Source: Cladorrhinum sp. PSN259 (lineage: Eukaryota; Ascomycota; Sordariomycetes; Sordariales; Podosporaceae). Taken from it: 64,000 nucleotides of DNA. Shown here piece by piece: positions 46,710 to 57,792 of the stretch (its first letter is position 1; each line of letters starts with the position of its first letter). The DNA lies in the NCBI GenBank assembly GCA_033725935.1, contig MU867094.1, forward strand, positions 357,055-421,054. The letters are read 5' to 3'. A program made the translations under genes and the position numbers. A model generated the notes under the pieces. The model made no database searches. It had not been told where the DNA came from and was given only the letters and a program-made list of their open reading frames with translations.

Positions 46710-47513
46710 TCAAATCCAATTCCCATCATACTTGACACTCCCAAAAATATCCCTAGCGTCAACCTCCCTCTTCTTCCTAGCCGGACCAGGACTCACAGAC
46801 GATCCCCGCTCACCCTCGGGTGATCCCCAACAGGGAACACCAAACTGAACCGTCGTGGGCGAAACAGGCCAGTCGTAGTCGTCATCCCTGGGCCTCTTGG
46901 AAGGCGCAGTCCAGAGGTTACGATCGCCACCATTTCTGCGCCAAAAGTCTGGTTCAAAAGCCGGGTCGAGGGCGAAGTCGGCTGAGTTTCTCGGGCGCCA
47001 GAAGTTTTGCTCCTGCTCTTGCTCGTGTACAGTCTCTGCTTGTTGGCCGGATGAACCTGACGTGGTACTAGTATTCCCAATAAACTCGGCAGATTGAAAA
47101 GAGAAAGAAGAATCAAAGGAAGAGGACGACTCGGAATCATCAAAAGGAGGACCGGGAAACCCAGGCCAGGGAATTTCGGACTGGATACCTTGTTCCGACG
47201 AGGGGAGGCTAGACCACTGATGTATCGCCTCGTCTAGCTGTCTTTGCAGGCTGGTGAGGATGTTTTGGTGGCTGGCCAGCTGTTGCTGGGTCGTGCTTGG
47301 TGAGAGCATACCCCGAAGTTGCTGATGGATACGTGTAGGATCTGTAAAGGGGTTAGTAGTGGGTTGGGCTTGAGAGTCAGCAACCGCCACATGCATCTGG
47401 CTCTGGTGGTACGGCAGATTTTGGATGTAGGTCTCTTCTACCTCTTGGTGGTCCGCGATGGCGAGGTAGAGACCTCCGATCGCACGCTTGAGGTAGTTTG
47501 AGCCGAACGGCAT
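46710..47513 (-). CDS. Hypothetical protein, Ser/Gln-rich
   Basis: Uninterrupted 267-aa frame with ATG at 47513 ('MPFGSNYLKRAIGGLYLAI'). Residues 50-110 are Gln-rich and may form a helix or short coiled coil. Residues 125-170 are a Ser/Phe run and an acidic-Gln patch ('HEQEQEQN'), and the C-terminus carries short ordered-looking pieces ('DPAFEPDFWRRNGGDRNLW', 'RPRDDDYDWPVSPTTVQFG') and a basic 'ARKKREVDARDIFG'. Tryptophan-containing linear motifs like these are often conserved in lineage-specific regulators. I recognise no family. Confidence 0.6.
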   Translation of the reverse strand: MPFGSNYLKRAIGGLYLAIADHQEVEETYIQNLPYHQSQMHVAVADSQAQPTTNPFTDPTRIHQQLRGMLSPSTTQQQLASHQNILTSLQRQLDEAIHQWSSLPSSEQGIQSEIPWPGFPGPPFDDSESSSSFDSSFSFQSAEFIGNTSTTSGSSGQQAETVHEQEQEQNFWRPRNSADFALDPAFEPDFWRRNGGDRNLWTAPSKRPRDDDYDWPVSPTTVQFGVPCWGSPEGERGSSVSPGPARKKREVDARDIFGSVKYDGNWI

Positions 47514-48398
47514 TTTGGGTGGCCGTCACGGTGGTGTTGTGTATGTGGACTGGAATCTCAGAGTGACTCAGATGAGTTGCAAGGCTCTCCTTTCCCTTTG
47601 CTACCTGAGCAAAAAGACGCTGCTGCTGTTAACTGCCTGTTCTGTTCGTTGAGAGAACCCTTTTCTGTGAAAGGGTAATACAAGTGAGCAGGCGGTTAGA
47701 GCAGCTGTGAAAGCTTTGAACTGGTCTGAGTTGTCTGAGAGTCCGATGATGACGATGATGAGAAAAAGGAAAGGTGAAGTTTTGACGGTGGTAGTCGATG
47801 TTTAAATAGGGGTTTCGCGCCGTGATGTTTGTTCAAGCCAACAAAGAAGTTGCACAACGAGATGTAAAGACAACGCCTTTGTCATCAGACACACACAACT
47901 CGCTCCGATTCATGAACAAAGAACATTAGGTTCTTGGAACAATGCCATTCATGTTTGTTTGGTTTTTATTGTTCTCTTACAGCTCCTCAAATTGATCAAG
48001 TTTGCCACAGGATTCAACGTCAGTGCTACCCATGAGACAACTTCGACCCCTAAGGCTCGAATGCTCACTTTCTCGTCTATTACACAGTTGATTTGACCCT
48101 GATGAAATAATCAAACCTCTCGGTGCCGCGCAAGAACGCCGTCTATGAAATTTAAGGTGGTAAACCGACATGAAAGCAGTAACCGCTCTATCAACAACAT
48201 ATGGTTCCTCCATAAAATTCCCTACTACCTGTGTATTGATGCTGATCATACTTGATTATTGACCCAGCATATCCTTCAAGACTGACTGACTCGTATTGAC
48301 CGGTATGTCAGTCGGGATGAAAGTCTTATTAAAAAATAAAATCACCATCACCCCGCTGACGCTGTCATCATCTTTCACGACGGGGAGAGAGCAAAAAT
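47514..48398. other. Intergenic region
   Basis: Promoter of the Ser/Gln-rich hypothetical gene and downstream flank of a minus-strand tRNA gene. No coding signal is seen. Confidence 0.6.
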
Positions 48399-48537
48399 CG
48401 ATCGAGATGGGAATCGAACCCACAACCTCAGTCTATTCTATTTTCTTTCCCAATAAGATTTTTGCTCCATTTAACGCGGTGCAATTATGGAAGTGGATCA
48501 ATAGGAGGACCACGCGCTACCATTACGCCACCCGACC
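48399..48537 (-). tRNA. tRNA-Arg (anticodon CCT) with 67-nt intron
   Basis: On the minus strand the acceptor stem pairs GGTCGGG with CTCGATC (two G-T pairs) and the D arm is GCGT-AATGGTA-GCGC. The anticodon stem pairs TGGTC with GACTG, and the T arm is GTGGG-TTCGATT-CCCAT. Anticodon CCT is at 48505-48503. A 67-nt intron (48501-48435) lies at the canonical position one base 3' of the anticodon, and the spliced tRNA would be 72 nt. The D arm and anticodon loop match yeast tRNA-Arg(CCU). A T5 terminator follows at 48397-48393. The intron is unusually long for a nuclear tRNA, and the anticodon stem has two weak pairs (T-G, G-T). Confidence 0.85.
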
Positions 48538-49927
48538 TGTCGGTTCGATCGAATTGTGATTGTTTCGTGCGGGAAAATAGTCTCAAAAGTCCGAAGGAGT
48601 CCACGCTGGGTGGGTGGGTGGGTCAGTCGTGGAGTGGAGCATTCGGATTTCCCAACGTTTACCACAGTTGGAGCGATTTGAAAGTGTTTTGCTTTGGCGT
48701 TCGGAGTTGTTGCGGGAATAATTGGTGGGTTGTGGTATTTGGGGGGAAAAACGAAGAGGAAGGTCGAACAGGAATGAATGCGAGTTTGACGGGCTCTAAA
48801 AAGGAAGGCATAGATCATCGGGTTCATATTAGCAAGTATGTTCGAAATCGGGGTGGATTATATCGAATTGGAACTGAAGCCAATTCGGAGTTGGTGTGCG
48901 AAGTTTTGGAAGTAAATACCTGAGTGTGAGCTTGTCATTGAAGTGCGAAGGCAGGAATAGCGAAACCTTGAGAACAAAGGGGGTGACTGGATGATGAAGT
49001 ATACGATAATAATAGCGACTGTGAACTACGGGTTTTGGTTTCCTTACTAACGAGCGACTGGGTGTTGATTGCGGAAGGGAGAGAGGTCCTTGGACTGAGA
49101 AGGAGAGTCGACCTCTACCACGACGACTCGACCGCCCGTAGATCATCCGCATCACCAGTACACCGCAGTAACGCCGCAGCGAGGGGTTAATTACTTAGGT
49201 TTAATCGGAGTCGCCCGGTAGTTAGGAGAGGATAAGGCGGTGTGCGTGTGGATGCATTCTTTTGAGTCAGGAATGGCAGAACCCTAAACCATGAGCGCCT
49301 GCGCAATCGAGCCATACATTCTCTTTTAGATTCGGACGGCTTCGGTATAATCAAGAGTGACTGTACCAATATATGTATATTGCTGACTGCACACATGGTT
49401 CGGAGTTAATCGCAATCTGTTCGAACCAACATCCTGACCATCCCCGCGGTCGTATTCCCAATTTGACTTATTTCGGTGATAACATTCCTCACGATTGCTT
49501 TGTCATGCCGTTAGGTTCCACCGGTCGCATTTGTGACATTGAAGATCGGTCTTAAACCCGAAAAGAACCCTGCAGAAGCATACCATCATGCATCAGTTTA
49601 TCAATGACACTATGCCCTTGCTTGAATGTAACGAGAACGTGCGCATTCTAGATCGACAATTGATGTTGGCATGCTCGCCAAGACGAACTGGGTGATATCC
49701 CATTTGTGGGAGACACACCCGGGTGTGTCAGCCAGACTCTCAGTGGTCTGCTTCCTTTATCGGTTTTGGAAATATCTTGCTTGTTAAATCCGGAGCCAAC
49801 AGACACCACATGGCAGGAGAATGTGTGCTCAAGGATAAGAAGGGGCTCCAAAGATGTTTGTATCCAGCTTCTTGTGTCGCTTCCAGTTTGCCAGACAGTA
49901 ACAAGCCTATCGACCAAAGCATCCAAT
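48538..49927. other. Long intergenic region
   Basis: About 1.4 kb upstream of the dehydrogenase gene. Open frames of 60-150 codons are present on both strands without domains. GGGT repeats occur at 48608-48622. No gene is called. Confidence 0.55.
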
Positions 49928-50891
49928 ATGTCGTTTGTCGGTCCTTCCCCCCGTGGTACGAATGTTACAGAGGTGATTAATTTCGTCAAATGCCACCATG
50001 ACACTTAGTAAGACTACTACAATGTGATGCCTCGGAGCTGCTCGGCAACTGACTAGATGGCACAACAGTCCTAAGATCTCGCCCAAGAACTTCAACCTTG
50101 CTGGGAAGTCTGTCCTTGTAGCAGGGGCCTCTAAAGGAATAGGCAAGGCGATAGCTGTCCGGTATGCCGCTTCTGGGTGCTCCAAGATTGCCATCGGGGC
50201 AAGATCTTCACTCGAAGACGTCGAGAAGGCCGTCAAAGCAGCAGCAGGCAATGCTGGCCATCCAGAGCCAACAGTATTGGTCTTGTCACTCGATGTCTGC
50301 TCCGAGCAGTCCGTGAAGGAAGCTTCCGAGGTTGTTGCCAGAGCCTTTGACGGCAGCTTGGATGTCTTGGTCGTCAACGCGGGTTACATGATCGAGTGGA
50401 CACCCATCGCCGAGCACGATGCTGGGGAGTGGTGGAAGACAGTCCAAGTCTCTCTCAATGGTCTCTTTCTCTGCTCCAGCTACTTCATCCCGCTCCTCCT
50501 CAAATCTGAGACCAAGCTACTCCTCGCCATGTCCAGCATCGGCGCTGTGACCATAAACGTGGGCGCCTCTGCATATCAGGTTGCCAAGGTCGGAACCTGC
50601 CGGTTCATCGAGTTCGCTGATCAGGAGTACCATACACAGGGGCTGATTGCCATCGCCATCCACCCAGGGGCCATCATGACGGAGCTCGCCGAGAAGTTGC
50701 CTGACTTCCTTCATTCAAATCTGATTGATACTCCTGAGCTTCCTGCCGACAACATCTTGTGGCTCACGAGCGAGCGGAGGGAGTGGCTTTCGGGGAGGTA
50801 TATCTTTTCGAATTGGGACGTGACCGAGCTCGAAGGGAGAAAGGACGAGATTGTTGAGAAGAATCTGCTCAAGTTGAGGATGCAGCTGTAG
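49928..50891 (+). CDS. Short-chain dehydrogenase/reductase
   Basis: Two exons, 49928-50007 and 50069-50891, joined in frame across a 61-nt intron, give 300 aa. The Rossmann cofactor motif is 'VAGASKGIG' (residues 44-52). 'VVNAG' is at 128-132, the catalytic serine lies in 'AMSSIG' (182-183), and the Tyr196/Lys200 pair is in 'AYQVAK'. 'AIHPGAIMTEL' follows, as in classical SDRs. All catalytic residues are present. The small first exon was needed to supply an ATG: the second exon alone has none upstream of the Rossmann fold, and the join reads 'HHDTYPKISPKN', a typical SDR lead-in. Substrate unknown. It lies more than 14 kb from the polyketide genes and is probably independent. Confidence 0.88.
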
Positions 50892-51647
50892 AGTAGGGTG
50901 GTCCTCTGGTAAAGGTTATTGTGTTAGCAAACATAAACAGACAAACAGGATGCTTTGCTTGATACATAATGCTCTTTGACACAAGAAAGACGAAGACATG
51001 TCACTGTGCAGTAGTGGAAGGGCATCACTTTAGACAAAGGCTCAACACCGACTTAAAAGCCCAAGGCCCTTGGGTCTCTCTTCAGGATTCCCTCTTCTCT
51101 GGAGCACTGGACACTCCGAGTCTGCTATCTGAAATGGACTGTTCCTCCTTCAGGCGGTCTACTGGGAGCTCAAAGTCCTGATACGCCATCCTGAGACCAC
51201 CTGTAGGCGGTGTGAATGTATAGGTAGGTACCTTACTTCGTCCCTTCTATTCATGCCATAACTCCCCTAGGGCTCAACCTCGGACGAAGTGAAGCACCGA
51301 CCACCGGTTAACCCACTAGGATTTTACAGTCGTTCTTTCCTCTGTACCTATCTGCTTGCTACCCCGCGCACGGCCCCGTCGTTTAGTTCGACCTTTTTCT
51401 TTGGCTCGATTCCACTTCCAACTTTCCGTTCTCCTTCTTCCACACCCACACCTCCCACATTTCTTCAGCACCACCATCACTGGTCGAGTGCTTTTCTTTT
51501 TGACCGATCGCCTGCTCTTCTACTCAGCCGATCGTTTATCTCTCATTCCAGTACAATAATTTCAGTCCATCGCGACTTTCTCTTTCCTTTACATCACTGT
51601 CAAGTCTTGAAGTTGTTTGTGCAGCTGCACTATTTGCTCATTTGAAA
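50892..51647. other. Intergenic region and pyrimidine-rich leader
   Basis: The stretch 51330-51600 is strongly CT-rich, like a fungal promoter and 5' leader for the following gene. No coding signal is called. Confidence 0.6.
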
Positions 51648-53516
51648 ATGGCTTCACCCCTTCGTGAAGTCGACATCAATGCCATCGTAAAGGATGATGA
51701 TAATGTAAGTTACATCTACACCGTCTTCTCACGACTTTATCAATTCTAATCTTGTGTGCCAGGTCGCTTCGGTCAGCGACATCGCCAACCGTGAGTTGGG
51801 TGTGGCCGACAACGATAGCAACGTAAGTCATATACTATTCAATTATCTCATCACTTTATTGATTGTGACTTTGTATTCAAAGGTTGATTCCGGCAAGGTG
51901 ACCACCATCGAGTTCACGGACCACGCCGACAGCCCTGACAAGGTAAGTCATGCTTCATACAACCTGTTGGGACTCAGTTCATCCTAATTCTATTCTCAGA
52001 TCAAGTCGGTCGCTGAGGCCGATCATAAGTCGATCGTCACTAGCGACTCCGATGAAGTCGCTGAGAATGACATCAAGGGCAAGTGCAAGGTAACCCAGCT
52101 TGACGACAATGTCGACACTGGCAACGACAATGACGCTGGCACCTCCGCCAATCCCAGCTTTCTCACCGTCGACGGTGGGACTCCAGCTGAAGGTTACTCC
52201 CTCTCTGACTCCTCTAGCTCCAGCACCGCTGAGACCGAGAATTCCATGGAGGCCACTGATGGTGGTGACAAGCAGAGCAGCTCGGCGAAGACGTATAGCG
52301 TGATCTCCTTCCATGAGAAAGGCGATACGTACATCCAGGTTCGTGATGCGAATGGCCATACCTTCCTTCGTGTTCACAAGAATCTTGTTTCTGCCATCTC
52401 CACTGCCTGGTCAGACAAGATGAAGGACTCGCAAGCTGTCATCATCGCCCACGACAAGGCAGAGAAACATGATTGCTGCCACGTCCTCAAGATGCTTGAC
52501 CAGGACGACGACCCCATCGGTCTTATCATCTTGTTCCAGCTCGCTCACTGGAAGTTTCACGATCTTACTGATCGCCTCACCATTGACGAGCTTTGGGCTC
52601 TTGCCCGCATCTCGCACAAGACTGAGTGCACTTTCCTCGTCACTCCTTATGCCGAGCGCTGGATTGTCAATGGCCTCCACTACCAAATGACTGTCAATGG
52701 CGCATCTAACGACGAGGGAAAAATCATGGTCATTGCTTGGGTCTTTGGTGAGGCTCGTGCCTTTGCCAAGGTCCTACCCCAGGTAGTTACCAACACCAGC
52801 CTCTCCGCCGACGGTGAGGTTCTCCTTGATCGCCATGGTAATCCCTGGGCCGCCCAGCCCATCCCTAGCGAGCTGATCGGTAAGACTATTTTCTACATTC
52901 TCGGATTCAATCATCGATAGCTAACAGACGTGGTTGGATAGACATGATGAAAGCTATTCGTCTTGAGCGCCTTACCAGGGTCATGAAAACAGTTGACGGC
53001 CCAATCCACGACATGCTGGAGGCAAACAATGACTTCCAGTATTGTCGAGCCAAGGACTCGCTCGACATCAAAGAAGCCTGCCAGAGCCAGCAACTTGGCT
53101 CTTTGATGAGCGGCCTCGTCAAGGTCGGGTTGTTACCCTTCCCCGACCCGCACAAGTATCTCGATACTATCACGTCTATTGCTGAGAAGCTCGAGGATAT
53201 CAAGGCCGTGCGCTACAAAGTGCCGGGTGCCCTCCCCCACAATGACACCCACATCACTTGTGGTGCCAAGCATAAGGAGAAGATCCGCGCGATCAAGGAA
53301 GAGCCTATCCGCTTGACGTACAGCCTTGCTGCTGCTCTGAAGCGCCGCGGCCTGACCACTGGCGCCTTTCGTCATGAGCTCTTCTCTGAGGTTCAGGTCT
53401 CCGAGGGCCAGTTTGCCGTGGATGAGAATTCTTTCGAGGTCACAAAGTCTCCGATCCTGTCCACTCAGGCCTGGACCCAGGAATTCACGGCGAACGAGGA
53501 TTCGGAGGAGGAGTAG
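51648..53516 (+). CDS. BTB/POZ-like fungal protein with tandem mini-exons
   Basis: Five exons: 51648-51704, 51763-51822, 51883-51942, 52000-52879 and 52942-53516, giving 543 aa in frame. The first three exons (57, 60 and 60 nt, all phase 0) each encode an acidic ~20-residue segment. A Ser/Thr/Asp-rich linker follows. Residues from about 155 look like a fungal BTB-type fold: 'RDANGHTFLRVHKNLVSAIS' (the usual opening), 'LIILFQLAHWKFHDL', then 'LTIDELWALARISHKTECT' and 'YAERWIVNGL', a region shared by many Sordariomycete BTB proteins. The C-terminal half has no named domain. Such proteins usually mediate protein-protein contacts; no partner can be inferred. Confidence 0.75.
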
Positions 53517-54736
53517 TTGGTCTACACCTTGTCGCTTTCATTTGGTTTTTGAGCTGCATGATAAGTGTTGGTTGCAAGTCATTGACGGGCTGAAGATTAT
53601 TCGGCAATCGGTATTTGATCAGGAGTTTAGGTTGGCAGGGCGGCGCTATTTCAGGACATTTTCTTTTTGTGACCTGACCAGATAGTCTTCGCACGTCACG
53701 ATAGCTCATTGACATGAAATGAAAAAAAAGCACATTTTTATGTGGAAAAAAACAAAAACAAAAAAAACCTTGGTGTACCCATCATTAACTATGCATGTCT
53801 CACTATGTGTGTTATCTTTGATACTGCTCTCTTCCTCGGTGATAATGAGGTGACAAGAAAAGAAAATGTCTCAGGAGGGAAGGTAGGTAATCAAGGTCAC
53901 ACATCCCGAGAAGGCCGACTGAGGACTATTGGTCCTAGCAAGGAAAACGTGCGAAACAAATATCTATAACAAGATGGTGTGTTTAACAGACTGGCTGATC
54001 CCATCCTGACCGGCCTCCTGCATGATTCCCCCCCCGTGATGTGTGTGTACCCCTGCCCACTTGCCGGGGTGTATGTCGTGAAATATGCAACACGAAGAAG
54101 GCTAACTTGGCGTTATGAGAAAATTTCTTTATGTAAGTAGCCGATGGGTGGTTGCCTTTTTGGTTCCGAGGGGAGGGGAGGGGGGAGAGCGGGAGACAAA
54201 GCTGAAAGACATGGATGGATTGCATTATGTATGTACCTTTATGTTAGGTACCGGCAGGTGAGTAGGCGGCGGCAAAAGATGCCTTTCAAGGTTATCGGCA
54301 TATTGGACAGGGAAGTTGTTGGCATTGCATATTTTTGTGTCTCCATCTTTTTTTTTACTCTCCTACTCTCATTGTTATAGTCTGGAGCTGTCGCGAACCC
54401 CCCTGGCTGCTTCTCGGAGTTCAGGTCGGTCGCCATCTGTCCGGCCTAGTATCCTTTTTTTTTTTTATGAATCTTTTTATCTTCTGCTAGTTGCCGATCC
54501 GTTCTGCATCGATCTAACTTTAGGGTGTTTGATTCTCGGATCAAGAATTCCGATTTATTGTTTCTCACATTTTTGGTGAGTGAGATGTGATATATCATCG
54601 ACATGCAAGTGAAAGGGAAATAGTCACGGTTTTCAGCTGGGCTTGTTGTCTTGGGCTTGAGTATTTAACCTGCGGAAACGACCCTCACTGGCAAAAGAGA
54701 GAAAAATATCCAAGGGATTAGCAGCACGACAGAAAA
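53517..54736. other. Intergenic region
   Basis: 3' flank of the BTB-like gene and promoter of the next plus-strand gene. Poly-A/poly-T tracts occur near 53745-53766 and 54455-54466. No gene is seen. Confidence 0.6.
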
Positions 54737-56416
54737 ATGAACAACACATACCGCCCTCCCCCTCCTCATCCTCCCCCCTGGCTGGGAGTGGGAAACACAC
54801 CTTCCAATTCCATGCGACCACCACCACCACCACCGCCACGACCGATCCTCCCTCTCAGCCATACGAACCTCGCCTCCCCAACCTTACCATCCTACTCATC
54901 ATCATCATCATCATCCGCCCCTCCGATAGTCCCAACCTCTACATCAGCAACACAACTTCCACCAGAAACAAGAACGCTAACGACGTTCCCTACAACCTCC
55001 CTCCCTTCTCCCCTAATCCTTCCGGCATCTTCAGTCCGTTCCTTTCCAGTCAAGTACCCGCCGACATACTACACCCCGGGGGCTCCTTCTTCCACCGTTG
55101 GAAACTCTGCGAACCCGGACCGTGACGGTAGAATCCCGATGCCGATCCAAGCAAAGATACAGACAAACAGGTGGCTATGCTGTCGCTGCTTCTCCTTGGG
55201 GTACTCTGATCCCATCGGGACAGTACATCTCGAAGAGGATGATCATGATGGCCTACCTTCAAGGTTGGCTCCTCTACAGACAGATATTCACGCATCAAAT
55301 ACAACTTCAACCTCTTACAATGGAGGAGGCCAACAACAACTCCACACATTCAACAGCGGCTTCGCGGGACCGAGCAATAACAACAACAACATGAGCCCTG
55401 CATCAAGACAAATAACCCACCACCACAACGCTCAGGCAGGCAACCTCCTCAGAGTCCAGCCTTTCAACCGATACATCTACGACACGTGCTTCCGAGCGAC
55501 GTGCCGCCACTCAAAATGCCCAAACTGCGTGCTCTACGCCGGTCCAATGTCCTACACGACCACTTGCAGAGATTACACGCTCAAGTCCTCGCTTATACGA
55601 ACGGTGGGCGGCTTGCACTGCTCCCCCAAGTACTTGGACCCGGTGCACTGGGAGTGCGGTCTGTGCGGGGAGTGGAAGAAGAATAAATTCGACGCCCTGA
55701 AAGATTTGAGCAGCAGCAAGGGAGGAGGAGGAGGAGTCAAATGCGAGAATGCCGGGTGTAGGTTTAGATACCATTCGCAGTGTAATAACAATTTTGTGAC
55801 TGGGAGAGAACTTGAAGGAGGCGTGTTGCGGGGCGACAGTATCGTCATGAACAGGTACGGACAGAGGCTGGGCAGTGCGGACCAGAGGATGGCCATCAAA
55901 GACGGGCCGTGGGATTGGCAGAGGAGGGGACTGAGTGATGGACGGTGCGCCATACTCAAAGGGGTTAGGGAGGCTATGAGACGGGATAGGAGCACTGCAT
56001 TTGGGACCGCAGGTAGAGGAAGAAGTGGGAATGGGATGGTAGATATGGAGAGAGGAAGAGTTTTGTGGAAAGAAGGGGAGCCGGTGCCTGATTATGGGTA
56101 TAGGAGACCTCCACCCTTGGATGAGAATGATCCGATTGAGAACCAAGAGTATGAGATTGGGTATTTGATGAACATGCCGTTGGAGCCCTTGGATAAGGGG
56201 AAGGGAAAGGTTGGGACGGGGGATACAAGGGAAAATGATTATTATTTTCATCTGTTGCAGTTTGGTATGGTTGGGACAGAAAGCGGGAGTGTGAATGAGA
56301 ATGGGAATGTGAATGGATATGGTAATGGTAATGGGTATGGTAACGGTCTGTTTCTGGGATTGGCTGGGGGATCATCATCTTTTTCGACATTGTCTCAGAA
56401 TCAGATGAGGATGTAG
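54737..56416 (+). CDS. Cysteine-rich putative zinc-binding protein
   Basis: Single-exon frame of 559 aa. The first ~145 residues are Pro/Ser-rich and disordered. Cysteines then cluster in four groups: 'WLCCRC' (148-151), 'TCFRATCRHSKCPNC' (251-264), 'ECGLCGEW' (307-310) and 'CENAGCRFRYHSQC' (336-349), with histidines between. Spacing in CxxC-like pairs suggests two or more bound zinc ions, as in zinc ribbons or treble clefs, but I cannot place it in a named family. The remaining ~200 residues include 'GDSIVMNRYGQRLGSADQRM' and end in an Asn/Gly repeat around 'NGYGNGNGYGNG'. Function unknown; a fungus-specific regulatory or RNA-related role would fit. Confidence 0.7.
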   Translation: MNNTYRPPPPHPPPWLGVGNTPSNSMRPPPPPPPRPILPLSHTNLASPTLPSYSSSSSSSAPPIVPTSTSATQLPPETRTLTTFPTTSLPSPLILPASSVRSFPVKYPPTYYTPGAPSSTVGNSANPDRDGRIPMPIQAKIQTNRWLCCRCFSLGYSDPIGTVHLEEDDHDGLPSRLAPLQTDIHASNTTSTSYNGGGQQQLHTFNSGFAGPSNNNNNMSPASRQITHHHNAQAGNLLRVQPFNRYIYDTCFRATCRHSKCPNCVLYAGPMSYTTTCRDYTLKSSLIRTVGGLHCSPKYLDPVHWECGLCGEWKKNKFDALKDLSSSKGGGGGVKCENAGCRFRYHSQCNNNFVTGRELEGGVLRGDSIVMNRYGQRLGSADQRMAIKDGPWDWQRRGLSDGRCAILKGVREAMRRDRSTAFGTAGRGRSGNGMVDMERGRVLWKEGEPVPDYGYRRPPPLDENDPIENQEYEIGYLMNMPLEPLDKGKGKVGTGDTRENDYYFHLLQFGMVGTESGSVNENGNVNGYGNGNGYGNGLFLGLAGGSSSFSTLSQNQMRM

Positions 56417-57792
56417 AATTAAAAATAGCTGATGTACACGTGTATACATGCAAAATGCATTGTCATATGATTGGATGTTGCCTGTGAACAAGGGATTGAC
56501 AGATACAGCAGGTATCATGGAGTTTTGAAGAATGAGGAATGGATGTCGGGCCGGCCCGGTCAGACTAAGCCATGGCACTAACCACGCCCACCCCCGACAT
56601 TTCGGAACAAGGGTGTGAGCGGTTTGGAGGGGCAAGAAGCTTAACATCCACGCCAAGAGATCAATACGTCAGCGACACAATTGAACCCCGCCATCTTACA
56701 TTGTAAAGATCGCCCTCTCTTCAACCCTCCTGGCTCGTGGCTGTTTTCCAACTGTTTTACTTTGATAGGACTGAACTTTCCGCGTGACATTCTTGGGCCT
56801 GATGCGCCAATAGAGAATCTTGTTGGACAGCCTTTGCGTTTGCGTTGTGTTTGCAGATAATATTGTAAAGAATAATCACAAGGGATCCGCTGCCACGCTC
56901 TGGAACCGATCGCCGAACGGATGACCATTCCTGGTCCTTGCTGATCTTAGAGATCCAAAGCCATTGAATGGATATAATTGCAAAAATAGACTCTCCTTGC
57001 TTTGGTAATGCTATTGTGTAGACAAACAAAGGGATATCGGGATGGTCTGGTCTGAAGCTCACCCAGACACCAATCGCCTTAAGCAAAGTCAGTCGGAGAC
57101 ACTGCTGGTGTTTGTTAAACTGGCTGGTTGAAAGACCTCTGACCTGGACCAGCCAAGCCCACCAGGATAAGGTGTGGAGTCAGATGAGTGCCTTTCATCC
57201 AATCACAACGCATCACTGATTTTTTCCTACTGCGGGGAGGAGTCAAAATTTTGGCATCATCGTCCTTCGGGTTCAATTCGGACTGTCTCTCTCTCTCCGC
57301 CGCCGCCTGCACTGCATCCTTTCCACCCACTGCACTCTTTTCAAACCCTGTGCACTGCCAAACTTAGGTGGAAGTTGCCTGCACCACTGGCGTCAACCCA
57401 CCTTTCTCCGACCTGACCTCTAACATCTCCGATAGTTGCAGGTATGTGTATTTTAGCAGAGACAACGCTTTCCCTGCCGTCGCTGCAGCATTGATTGCTT
57501 TCCCCCTCCAAACCCATCATCCATGCACATCCTCGTCGCAGTCACTTTCTAACGAACGAGTCGCAAACAGAGAGAGTCAGGCACCACACACACTGCCTTC
57601 TAGGTTTACCTTACCGACTGCCGCCGTCTTCATTGATGTCGCCGACTGGCAGCGACTACCATCCTTCCACGATTTTGACTTGATCGCCAACGATCGCTCT
57701 TTTCAACATCTTCAGTCTCGACCTTCGTCCACGGCAAGCTTTGTCGCCGCCACTCATTTCTCCCATTACACCAACTTCATAGTCAGCCCATC
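56417..57792. other. Intergenic region and long pyrimidine-rich leader
   Basis: The right 500 bases (about 57290-57790) are CT-rich, typical of a fungal promoter and leader. The 172-codon frame at 57368-57886 overlaps the next gene's start in another frame and is not called. Confidence 0.6.
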
